DNA of 20,110 nt from a virus. The stretch spans positions 1 through 20,110 of IMG/VR virus record IMGVR_UViG_3300037041_000450; one strand, given 5' to 3'. Every line of letters begins with the position of its first letter. The first letter of the stretch is position 1. This document shows positions 1 to 7,703 of this stretch, one piece after another. The position numbers were made by a program, and so were the translations under genes. The notes under the pieces were generated by a model that ran no database searches, had not been told where the DNA came from, and was given only the letters and a program-made list of their open reading frames with translations.

Positions 1-730
1 CCATAAAACCATCCTGTGCCTTGTCTACAAAGCCACCATTACGTTTAAGAACATTTGTACCTACACCCATTGTAGGGAACACTTGATTACCACTTGTCAA
101 CGCATCTTCAGGTCTTACATATTTACGTTCAATAGGTTCAGCTCTTGTTCTAGAAGCTTTAAGTTGTACATCACTTATGGCTTTATCTTGTTTTGCTTTA
201 TTAACTGCATCTTTCTCTTGTTCAAATGCATCAAGTCCTTGTACTATTCCACCTATTATTGGAAGTGCACCTAGGGAACTGCTAAGACCATCTTGTTCTT
301 TTGCAGGAGATTGAGGAGTAACTCCTATATCTTCAGGAACACTTCTATCTGTAACACCTGCTGGAAGTTGATTGTTTGTAGCCCATCGTTTTCCAACTTT
401 ATTATTTAACGCAAATGGATCTTGTGTTTGAAATGATTGATTAGCAAAGGCTTGCGCATTAGGTGTAGTTATTCCTCCTGCTGGAATGTTTGTATTCCCA
501 GGATTGAATCCTGCACCAGGAGTTGATGATATACCATATGGTTGATTATTCTGATACCAATTAGGGGCAGAAAATTGATTACCAAATTGAGCTTTCTCAA
601 CAGCATTAGAAGTTTGAGCTTTCTTAAACTCTTTACCATGCACTTTCATAAATGCTTCTTCTGAAGGAAACTTTTTATAGAATTCTTTTTCAGATTTAAC
701 ACCAGCGATTTTTAATATTTGAGCCTTCAT
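1..730 (-). CDS. Gln/Gly-motif virion protein, N-terminal part (3' end outside window)
   Basis: An open frame starts at ATG 728-730 and runs to the window edge without a stop, giving 243 codons. The start lies 15 bases after the endonuclease stop. The N-terminus (MKAQILKIAGVKSEKEF..., then a Lys/Phe-rich stretch to about residue 40) is a short charged helical segment of a kind I remember from large crAss-like and other Bacteroidetes phage proteins. It is followed by a low-complexity Asn/Gln/Pro/Gly region. Short motifs KAQFG, RNGGF and KAQDG resemble those in the 1233-residue protein upstream, so the two probably share a role such as virion cargo or ejected protein. A hydrophobic patch (LGALPIIGGIVQGL) lies near residue 155. 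In crAss-like phages this position often leads into giant RNA-polymerase-type virion proteins, but no such domain is visible here. Function unknown. Confidence 0.75.
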   Translation of the reverse strand, partial: MKAQILKIAGVKSEKEFYKKFPSEEAFMKVHGKEFKKAQTSNAVEKAQFGNQFSAPNWYQNNQPYGISSTPGAGFNPGNTNIPAGGITTPNAQAFANQSFQTQDPFALNNKVGKRWATNNQLPAGVTDRSVPEDIGVTPQSPAKEQDGLSSSLGALPIIGGIVQGLDAFEQEKDAVNKAKQDKAISDVQLKASRTRAEPIERKYVRPEDALTSGNQVFPTMGVGTNVLKRNGGFVDKAQDGFM

Positions 731-745
731 ATTAATTGTATTTGT

Positions 746-1369
746 TTAACCTTGATTTATATATGTCCATTTAAAACCTCTTACAGTATTATAAGACTTT
801 TTATTGTTACAGCAATTACATATATTATTTGCTGGTATGTTTAATTCTTTTTTAACATGTTGGGCAGAAGCCCATTCTTTAATAAACTCTCCTTCTAAAG
901 AATATTGATAAACTTTTTTATATTTACTTTCTTTAGATTTTATAATCTGCTCCTCTGATTGTTTTTTTCCCAATTGCTTTTCTCTAAACAATTGTTTATA
1001 TTCATCTGACCATTTTCTACCAGTAGCCTTTAATCTAATTTTTGTTCTAGTTTCTTCAGTACAAATAGAAATATTATTTGGATGCGTTGGTTTTAAATTA
1101 AATCCATATTTTTCATTATGAGAATTCAACATATTGCACCAATAATGTTCTTGAGAGTATAAATATATTTTATTACACTCTTCTAATAATTCAAATGTAA
1201 AAGAACCTTCACCATATTTGTTCCAAGAATTTTGCATATAATTATTAACATGTAGATTTTTTCTTAATGAACATAAATGATCATTTAATCTTTTTGTAAT
1301 ATTAGATGCAGCTCCTACATAAACATGTTTAGTTACATTATTAGTTATAGTATATATTCCTGTTTTCAT
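746..1369 (-). CDS. GIY-YIG homing endonuclease (freestanding), with NUMOD-type DNA-binding repeats
   Basis: This 207-residue protein is a site-specific DNA endonuclease of the GIY-YIG family, normally a selfish homing enzyme. The N-terminal nuclease domain (about 1-95) shows GIY at 4-6, YVG at 17-19 (Val replacing the usual Ile), the catalytic Arg at 27 and the catalytic Glu at 74 in an SQEHYW context. These positions match I-TevI-type spacing. Residues about 104-148 (TEETRTKIRLKATGRKWS and the Lys-rich stretch after it) look like NUMOD3 repeats. Residues about 150-203, from KVYQYSLEGEFIKEW to GFKWTY, look like a NUMOD1 helix-turn-helix that recognises DNA. The start codon overlaps the upstream stop as ATGA, so translation is coupled. 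I see no intron boundaries, so the gene looks freestanding and wedged between two cargo-type genes. By eye it is more AT- and Lys-rich than its neighbours, which suits a mobile gene. Confidence 0.93.
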   Translation of the reverse strand: MKTGIYTITNNVTKHVYVGAASNITKRLNDHLCSLRKNLHVNNYMQNSWNKYGEGSFTFELLEECNKIYLYSQEHYWCNMLNSHNEKYGFNLKPTHPNNISICTEETRTKIRLKATGRKWSDEYKQLFREKQLGKKQSEEQIIKSKESKYKKVYQYSLEGEFIKEWASAQHVKKELNIPANNICNCCNNKKSYNTVRGFKWTYINQG

Positions 1370-4300
1370 TTATAAGCTTCTAACCATCCACCTGGTTGTG
1401 GTTTGTTATAGTTTGTAAAGTTAGTTAATTGATCTAGGTTAACCAAACCTTTTTGTTCTTGCCTCATTCCATTGTTAGCCATAGGATATTCAGTTACCTT
1501 CTTTCCTTTGAACTTATAATTCTTTCCTGGTTTCATTAGTTTTGTATCTCCTGTATCTGATATACCTAATACATCATAAGGAACTCCTTGCATGGTTATA
1601 TTGTTAGAACCTATTTCTGTTATCTCTCCTGGATGAGCCCATTGTCCTCTATCATCTTTTATAACTCCTCCTTGTTTCTTTTGTTCTAATTGTCCAACTC
1701 CTAATACTACTGGTGGAGCTCCAAGAGCATATTTATTCATTGCTTTTAAAAATCCTTGTTTATCTTTCAAAGAATTAAGCATTGATGTCATGGTGTTATC
1801 AAGACCTGTGTCTTTTACATAATTTTCAATAGCATCATCTAATTGTGATTGTGTAACTGTAAAATCTTTATTTAAAGGTATTCCATTTTTTTGTGCAATG
1901 TAATCTTTTAATTGCGCTGCTCTTTCTCTTATTTCATCTCCATGTGGAACACCTTCTTTTTGTAAATTTAATCCTTTAAATTCTGGTTTAACATTAGAAG
2001 ATCCTGATGCTGTAGGTTTCCCTTTTAAATAAACTTTAGTTTTATGTTTAAGTTTTGAAAAATCAAAAAAAGAATTCCAATCATTAGCTTCATCAGCCAT
2101 GTTTCTATAAAAATGTCCTGTTTCATGTGCTGCCACTCTTGCTTGATTTGCAGCAGATAAACCATTATCTGTAAATACAAATGCTTTACCATAAGCATTT
2201 GTTCCAAGAACTTCAGGATTTTTACCTATTTCATTTGCATAAATTTCTTCAAAATTATCATTAATGTTTGTAAACTTATCTTTTGTATAACTATTACTAT
2301 TAACGTTCCATTTAGATTCTTGAGCTAACATTCTTTCTGCTCTTGCACTAGCTGCTTCTTGTGGACTAACGTATGTAGAAAATATGTTTTCTTCTATTGG
2401 AACTGATTTACTAAATGCTGATTTTACTGTTTTAAGTGTTTTTGGTACAAAAGGTAATGCTGCTATTCCAGCATTTATTGCTGCATTTTTATAATCTCCT
2501 TCGTAAAGATTTAAACCAGAATTAATACCTGCTTGCATAGAACCTATAATAGCTCCTTCAGGAGTAAAGTATCCTGGAGACATTAATGGGGATTCATATG
2601 CATCCTCCATATTAGCCTGTATATTTGATTTTATAAGTGCTTCTTTATTTTGTTCTACAGCTCTTTTTTCTTTTTGTTCCTTTTGTTTAGCAGTTATAGG
2701 TTTATCTACTTTAGGTGTAACAGTTCTTGTGTTATCTTTTTGTGTAACATTAGTTTCTCTACCTCTACCTTTACTAGCTGCAATCTTTTTATTCATTGCA
2801 TCATTCTTCAATTTTCTTAAGAAAGCATGATGATTTGTTGGAGGGACAGTTATTCCTTTTTCTGCCTCATCGTATTTACTCAACCACCCACCATTCTCCA
2901 TTCCTTTAGGTTTCCAATCAAGTCCATGTTGGTAGTAAGACATCTCTCCACCATTTTGAAACCTTGTAGTATTTAAAGAAAGTTCAGATTGTTGTTTACT
3001 AATATCAACTCCTGTATCTTCATAAAACTTTGCTTCTCCTTCTAAATTTGCAGGGTTATCATATCTCTGTCTATCAAGAACTTTATCAAATAATAAGTTT
3101 TGATTAAGGATTCTTGATTCTGGATAACTGTTTATCATCTCTTGATAATCTTGTTCATCTTCAAAATCACTTCTGTTATAGAAATTATTATAAACAGCAT
3201 CAGTGGTCATCATCTGTGGACGCTTTTGCATTTGTGCCCATTGTGCATTATCTGTATTATGAGCTATATCATAATTATCTCTATCTTGTGAGTGTTGTAT
3301 AGCATGATAATTTTCATGTGCTAACATTTTATCTTGATGGTATTTTAAATCATCTCCTGTTAATAGTTCACCAGTGTATTCATCCTTCCATGCATTGTAA
3401 TCAGTTCCTATGTTCATTATGTTTAACCTAGGATCGTAGTAACTTCTATTTACATTAGGATTATCTACTCTTCTTGCAAGCATAGGGTTTTCATACATGT
3501 CCACACCATTCTGTGCACTAGCTAATGTCTTCTTTGCATATGGGCCATTGGAAGGAATACCTTTCGTGCGTGCGTATGTGAATCCTACAGCTCCTGGAAT
3601 AGAACCACCATCATTAAATCTATATTTAAGTCCTGCTCCAATATTCTCTTTTGATAAATTTGCATTTACAGAAAGACTATCTGTTGGATTATATGATCCT
3701 CTAATTCCATAATCAACAAGAGGATTTACAAAATCTTTATTACCTACACCAACAGCAGATGCTCCTATAGAGAAATCTTTTGTTGAGTAAGTTGGATTGA
3801 CTCCACCTATAAAGATACCATGTTGAGGATCTCGAAAAATAAAAGGATTAATTCTAGAAAAATGATCTGCTTTAGGATAATTAAAAGGGTTAAGTTTTTC
3901 ACCACTCTGTGCTTGAGGAACATAGTTAACTGGATAGACATTTCCACCCATTTGATATTCAGGAGTGATTGTTACATTATCTTTTAATGTATTTAATCTT
4001 TCAATTGCCTTTGGATTTGCAGACTTGCCATACTTATTTTGCCAGTATTCATTCTGTCTATTTGCTTGTTCTATAGCTCTAAGTGCAGTTGCCTCATCAG
4101 TATTTAATTTTTGATTACCACTATAATATCCTCCAGGCCCATTCATTCGCATTCCTGAATATTCTACATCATATGAATTAGGACTCACTGCTTCAGGTCG
4201 TATAGTTGGAAGTGTAGAGATTAAATCTGTATTTCCATAAACTAATCCTGCTGGATGCAGATTGTTTTCTATTGCGTATGTAGGTTCTCTATCTTGTACT

Positions 4301-5067
4301 ATTTCTTCTACAGTAAGATCTTCAATTGCAGGTCTTACTATTACTTCTTGTTGTGGTTTTACATTCGAATAATCTTCATTAATTGCTAATCCTTTCCATG
4401 TTCCTTTTGGTAAAATATTTGGATTATAAATATCCCAACTACCTCTTTTTTCATAACCTTCTAATGGAGTTTCATTTTTAGAAATATTACCACGTCTATC
4501 TTTTGTAAACTTAGGTTCATCTTTATTATAATTAGTTCCAAATTTTATTCTTCCATCACTTTCTTTTACTGCTTTTTTTGCAGCAGCTTCTAATATTTTT
4601 TGTTTTCTTTTTGTTTCTTCTACAGCAGAATCTAAACCAAAAGTATTTAAAAATGAATCATTTTCTTCTCCAGGATTTTCTAATTTTCTTTGTAGTTTAT
4701 TGTAATTATATAAACTTAAACTATCCTGATAAGCTTTATATCTAGGATTACTTTCTGATTCTACATATATAGGTTTCTTTTTACCACCATTCTGAAACTG
4801 TCCCCCCCATGCAGGAGAATAATTACGTCCTATGTTAGAATGTCCATTCCCTTTAAATCCTTCAGGAGCAGAAACTTTATAATCATTGTAATTCTCTTGG
4901 TGTTCTTGCATAGATCCACCATCAGCATAGTTATCTAGCCAACCACCATTCTTCATGTTGTTACTATTGTCTCTACCACATTCGTGGCATACATACATGT
5001 CTTTCTGACTAGAATCAGATTTGTTCCATGACCATCCACAACTTGAACATGTTACCTTTCCTTTCAT
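1366..5067 (-). CDS. Large virion-associated/cargo protein with zinc ribbon and two HExxH zincin motifs
   Basis: This 1233-residue protein is probably packaged in the virion or ejected. A zinc ribbon uses Cys7, Cys10, Cys27 and Cys30. GGWL occurs at 41-44, 726-729 and 1226-1229, and Gln-x-Gly motifs lie near 92, 372, 387, 519 and 704. Residues 425-485 alternate like beta strands. The first zincin motif is HENYH at 584-588, with a possible third ligand at Glu677/679. The second is HETGH at 981-985, with Glu1045 or Glu1048 downstream. Between them lie a Lys/Gln-rich stretch (about 755-815) and a Gly/Ala-rich hydrophobic segment (about 835-876) that resembles pre-toxin linkers. The C-terminal segment from 1133 (KKQGGVIKDDRGQWAHPGE, then NNITMQGVPYDVLG) is a tail I recall from other crAss-like cargo proteins. 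The start overlaps the upstream stop by one base (TAATG). Protease activity is inferred only from the HExxH motifs; no substrate can be named. Confidence 0.9.
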   Translation of the reverse strand: MKGKVTCSSCGWSWNKSDSSQKDMYVCHECGRDNSNNMKNGGWLDNYADGGSMQEHQENYNDYKVSAPEGFKGNGHSNIGRNYSPAWGGQFQNGGKKKPIYVESESNPRYKAYQDSLSLYNYNKLQRKLENPGEENDSFLNTFGLDSAVEETKRKQKILEAAAKKAVKESDGRIKFGTNYNKDEPKFTKDRRGNISKNETPLEGYEKRGSWDIYNPNILPKGTWKGLAINEDYSNVKPQQEVIVRPAIEDLTVEEIVQDREPTYAIENNLHPAGLVYGNTDLISTLPTIRPEAVSPNSYDVEYSGMRMNGPGGYYSGNQKLNTDEATALRAIEQANRQNEYWQNKYGKSANPKAIERLNTLKDNVTITPEYQMGGNVYPVNYVPQAQSGEKLNPFNYPKADHFSRINPFIFRDPQHGIFIGGVNPTYSTKDFSIGASAVGVGNKDFVNPLVDYGIRGSYNPTDSLSVNANLSKENIGAGLKYRFNDGGSIPGAVGFTYARTKGIPSNGPYAKKTLASAQNGVDMYENPMLARRVDNPNVNRSYYDPRLNIMNIGTDYNAWKDEYTGELLTGDDLKYHQDKMLAHENYHAIQHSQDRDNYDIAHNTDNAQWAQMQKRPQMMTTDAVYNNFYNRSDFEDEQDYQEMINSYPESRILNQNLLFDKVLDRQRYDNPANLEGEAKFYEDTGVDISKQQSELSLNTTRFQNGGEMSYYQHGLDWKPKGMENGGWLSKYDEAEKGITVPPTNHHAFLRKLKNDAMNKKIAASKGRGRETNVTQKDNTRTVTPKVDKPITAKQKEQKEKRAVEQNKEALIKSNIQANMEDAYESPLMSPGYFTPEGAIIGSMQAGINSGLNLYEGDYKNAAINAGIAALPFVPKTLKTVKSAFSKSVPIEENIFSTYVSPQEAASARAERMLAQESKWNVNSNSYTKDKFTNINDNFEEIYANEIGKNPEVLGTNAYGKAFVFTDNGLSAANQARVAAHETGHFYRNMADEANDWNSFFDFSKLKHKTKVYLKGKPTASGSSNVKPEFKGLNLQKEGVPHGDEIRERAAQLKDYIAQKNGIPLNKDFTVTQSQLDDAIENYVKDTGLDNTMTSMLNSLKDKQGFLKAMNKYALGAPPVVLGVGQLEQKKQGGVIKDDRGQWAHPGEITEIGSNNITMQGVPYDVLGISDTGDTKLMKPGKNYKFKGKKVTEYPMANNGMRQEQKGLVNLDQLTNFTNYNKPQPGGWLEAYK

Positions 5068-5933
5068 TATTTGTAAGAGATTTGCGCAGGAGTTATTATG
5101 AATTGACTAACTAAGTGTACTGTGCAGCTATTATCTAAGATGTGTCTCACTTTGAGTTCCTTGGCTCTAAGGGGAGCTTTCTTAAATGATCTAGTTCCAT
5201 AGTCCATGTTAGATTGATTAATCACCTTATCAATTGAAAGGCTTTCACAAGACGTATTGAATAATGGAATCTGAGAACTCTTCTGTAATGCCCAGAATGT
5301 ATTATACTGATAGAAGTTGTCACTCTTAGTATATGTAATAGTTTTGCTATTACTGTTATACTTAGGATATAAATTGTATGCTTGTAAGTTATGCATTGGT
5401 TTTGGAACAAGTTCTAATAACCCTGAGCTTTGTTGTCCATTATATAGAATAGCTTTATTGAACCATTTATCGTTTGTTTCAACTTTTGTATTGTAACTAA
5501 ATACACCATCAGGAATAGGAATGTATTCATATGCCTTGGTGTAATCTTTTACATTCTGTAAAATCTCATCTTGGTATTGATATGTAAAAGGGTATTCAAT
5601 AATGTATGGTTCTATTTTTCCATAGTAGTAGTTATATGTATGTATGTCAGTAAGATGTCTCCATAGACACGCACTAGTAGATTGTGTATATGTTAAAGCT
5701 GCATAGTCAGTTCTAGTAATTGATTGTAGAGTGAATGATTTTTTTAATTTACATTTTCCTGTAGATTCAATTGTTATTATGTCAACTACATTATCAACTA
5801 CATAACTAATTCCTGCCATCAATGATTTTTTCGAAACGTTTGTAGCTATAACATTACCAAACTGATCTGTGATCGTGAATGGTCCAGTACCTGCTCCAGC
5901 TGTTGTTAATCGTATTGTTATAACCTTTGACAT
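5067..5933 (-). CDS. Muzzle-type protein, C-terminal fragment fused to a small N-terminal beta module
   Basis: This protein has 288 residues. I chose the ATG at 5931-5933, four bases after the upstream stop. A longer in-frame ATG at 5984 would only translate the neighbour's poly-Thr tract in another frame as Gln repeats. Residues 1-70 (VITIRLTTAGAGTGPF, then LMAGISYVV) match the N-terminus of the 270-residue fibre protein at 15848-16660. Residues about 84-288 look quite different: Tyr/Trp/Asn-rich, with SACLWRHLTDIHTYNYYYGK, PYIIEYPFTYQYQDEILQ, DKWFNKAILYNGQQSSG and NFYQYNTFW, ending in a basic stretch (FKKAPLRAKELKVRH). I recall this pattern as the C-terminal end of muzzle-type (tail stabilisation) proteins of crAss-like phages. 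My reading is that this ORF carries the displaced muzzle C-terminus and assembles with the two preceding gene products. An alternative is an independent fibre-attachment protein. Homology is from memory and not aligned. Confidence 0.85.
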   Translation of the reverse strand: MSKVITIRLTTAGAGTGPFTITDQFGNVIATNVSKKSLMAGISYVVDNVVDIITIESTGKCKLKKSFTLQSITRTDYAALTYTQSTSACLWRHLTDIHTYNYYYGKIEPYIIEYPFTYQYQDEILQNVKDYTKAYEYIPIPDGVFSYNTKVETNDKWFNKAILYNGQQSSGLLELVPKPMHNLQAYNLYPKYNSNSKTITYTKSDNFYQYNTFWALQKSSQIPLFNTSCESLSIDKVINQSNMDYGTRSFKKAPLRAKELKVRHILDNSCTVHLVSQFIITPAQISYK

Positions 5934-5937
5934 ATCA

Positions 5938-7698
5938 TTAAGGAATAGTTGTTGTTGTTGTCGTTGTTGGTGTACAATCTCCATCAGATGTACAAGAAGT
6001 TATTCCTCCTGTAAGAGTAACTATAGCTTCTCCAGTTGTTTCTCCATCAATAGTATTGAGTTGTGCACATATGTAAATTGTTTCATTAGTCAATGTTTGT
6101 GCTTGTGGCACTCCTAAATAATCTATCCAAGTAAATGTAGCTGATCCATTGCCAGATACAGTGATAGTATAACAGAATGGATTTGGAACAAACACTGTAG
6201 TTGTTGTAGTTGTTGTAGGTAAAATGTTACCATTACTATTAAGGGACTGTGGAACACAACTTGCTACTTGTGTAGCTGATTCAAAAATAAGCCCTGTACC
6301 AAATATAGGAATTAATACACCTGACAGTAATTCATCTACAGCGTATAAATTTCCAGAAGTATCTCCTGCAAATATAATACAATTACATTCTGATAATGTT
6401 ACAAGATCATAAGATGTTCCAACATTTAAATCTATCTCAATCACTGATGTAGCATAGTCATATTGTGTAATATAGTAATCAGAAGATATTGTATCCTGAT
6501 TGATTATAATAAGTTTAGCTTCTGTTGTATACAACATGTTTCCTATTGCAACTCTATCAGTTTGTAAACTAAACATTATAGTTGCAACTCCTACAAGTCC
6601 TGTAACATCCATTTCTATTACATCTTGAGGAGAAGTAGAATCATCTATTGTAATTAGTGTTACATCATCAATTGCTACAATTCCTGATGATGTTGTAAAT
6701 CCTACAGGGAATGTAATGTTTCTATTAAAGATTGCGCTAAATGGAGACAGTGCTATATCCCATTCAATAAATTGTGTATCAACAGACCAGAATTTATTTG
6801 CTGTCATAGCTATTCCATATCCACTTACATATCCTGGTACAATTACTTCTGTTATAGGATTATCATCATCATTAAGAACATAAATTTTATCTGCTGTACT
6901 AAATAAAAGTCCACAACATTCTCCTACTGTTGGTGCAATTGTGGTAGTGGTAGTTGTAGTTCCACAATTACAATCTACTAATCTAGCAATGTATCCATTA
7001 GTTACATAATATCCATATCCATCAGATAAGCTTTCTAATGTGTAATAATATCCATCAGGAATAAATGTACAACTAGAAAATTGATTATCATAAACAAGTT
7101 GTAAAACATCAAGACTAAATGCATAACCATTAATTGTTACAGCACTGATTGATGGATTACCAAGTCTGATGATTGCCATAGCATTACACATATCATTCAA
7201 ACTTGATGTTGAATCAATTGGTATACCACTACCATATTGATATCCAGCATATAAAGTATATGTAAATAAATTATCAGGTGGTGTACAAGTTGTAGTTGTT
7301 GTTGTTGTTGAAACTGTAATTACAACTTCACCAGCCAATTCACAAAACAGTTCTGTAGCTTCACCCACTAAATCACATGATGGAACATATCTTATAGTAG
7401 TTGTATAATTTGGTCTAGTTGGAATTGTGGTAGTTGTAGAGGTTGTTGGTTTATTTGTATCACCTACAAATGCAATAAAATTAGAATCAAAATCATCACA
7501 ACAGCCATTAATCCCTGAATAGAAAAAGTTATTCTCGCCCATATACCAATTAGGAATATAGCTGTGAAATGAAATCCAACTATTGGTATTCATATTATAC
7601 GAGATGGTCCAAGACTTATTACAGAAGAATTCAGGATCTGTTAAATAAACTTGTGTTCTTGTTACTATTGGTATTTGATCATCATTATTTGTTGACAT
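5938..7698 (-). CDS. Poly-Thr-linked modular tail protein starting with a muzzle-like segment
   Basis: This 586-residue mosaic begins 5 bases after the 1536-codon gene. Residues about 15-67 (QVYLTDPEFFCNKSWTISYN, WISFHSYIPNWY, ENNFFYSGINGCC) resemble an internal stretch of crAss-like muzzle proteins and look like a continuation of the preceding ORF. The rest is domains on Thr linkers: a short Cys-bounded module (about 95-128); a module of about 138-245 ending DGYYYTLE...YYVTNGYI; a region of about 258-485 with repeated beta-strand blades (IYVLNDDDNPI, LYTTEAKLIIIN, IIFAGDTSGNLYAV) that suggests a beta-propeller; and a Cys module of about 505-577 (PNPFCY...CTPT) that recurs in the 633-residue fibre protein. 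Linkers are at 85-91, 131-137, 247-253 and 495-501. The protein ends in seven Thr plus Ile-Pro, a linker with no domain after it. Its likely role is a virion surface appendage or receptor contact. Exact domain families are not assigned. Confidence 0.88.
   Translation of the reverse strand: MSTNNDDQIPIVTRTQVYLTDPEFFCNKSWTISYNMNTNSWISFHSYIPNWYMGENNFFYSGINGCCDDFDSNFIAFVGDTNKPTTSTTTTIPTRPNYTTTIRYVPSCDLVGEATELFCELAGEVVITVSTTTTTTTCTPPDNLFTYTLYAGYQYGSGIPIDSTSSLNDMCNAMAIIRLGNPSISAVTINGYAFSLDVLQLVYDNQFSSCTFIPDGYYYTLESLSDGYGYYVTNGYIARLVDCNCGTTTTTTTIAPTVGECCGLLFSTADKIYVLNDDDNPITEVIVPGYVSGYGIAMTANKFWSVDTQFIEWDIALSPFSAIFNRNITFPVGFTTSSGIVAIDDVTLITIDDSTSPQDVIEMDVTGLVGVATIMFSLQTDRVAIGNMLYTTEAKLIIINQDTISSDYYITQYDYATSVIEIDLNVGTSYDLVTLSECNCIIFAGDTSGNLYAVDELLSGVLIPIFGTGLIFESATQVASCVPQSLNSNGNILPTTTTTTTVFVPNPFCYTITVSGNGSATFTWIDYLGVPQAQTLTNETIYICAQLNTIDGETTGEAIVTLTGGITSCTSDGDCTPTTTTTTTIP
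5947..7446 (-). repeat. Poly-Thr-coding tracts within the 586-codon gene
   Basis: Tracts are at 7426-7446 (interrupted by Ser), 7288-7308, 6940-6960, 6196-6216 and 5947-5967. The last is terminal: only Ile-Pro and the stop follow. Confidence 0.87.
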
Positions 7699-7703
7699 AA
7701 TAT

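Noticed and set aside
5934-5984. Longer start for the 288-residue protein (extra N-terminal Gln-rich segment)
   Set aside because: The extension is just the upstream gene's poly-Thr tract read in a different frame. The ATG at 5933 lies 4 bases after the stop, matching the spacing of the other genes.
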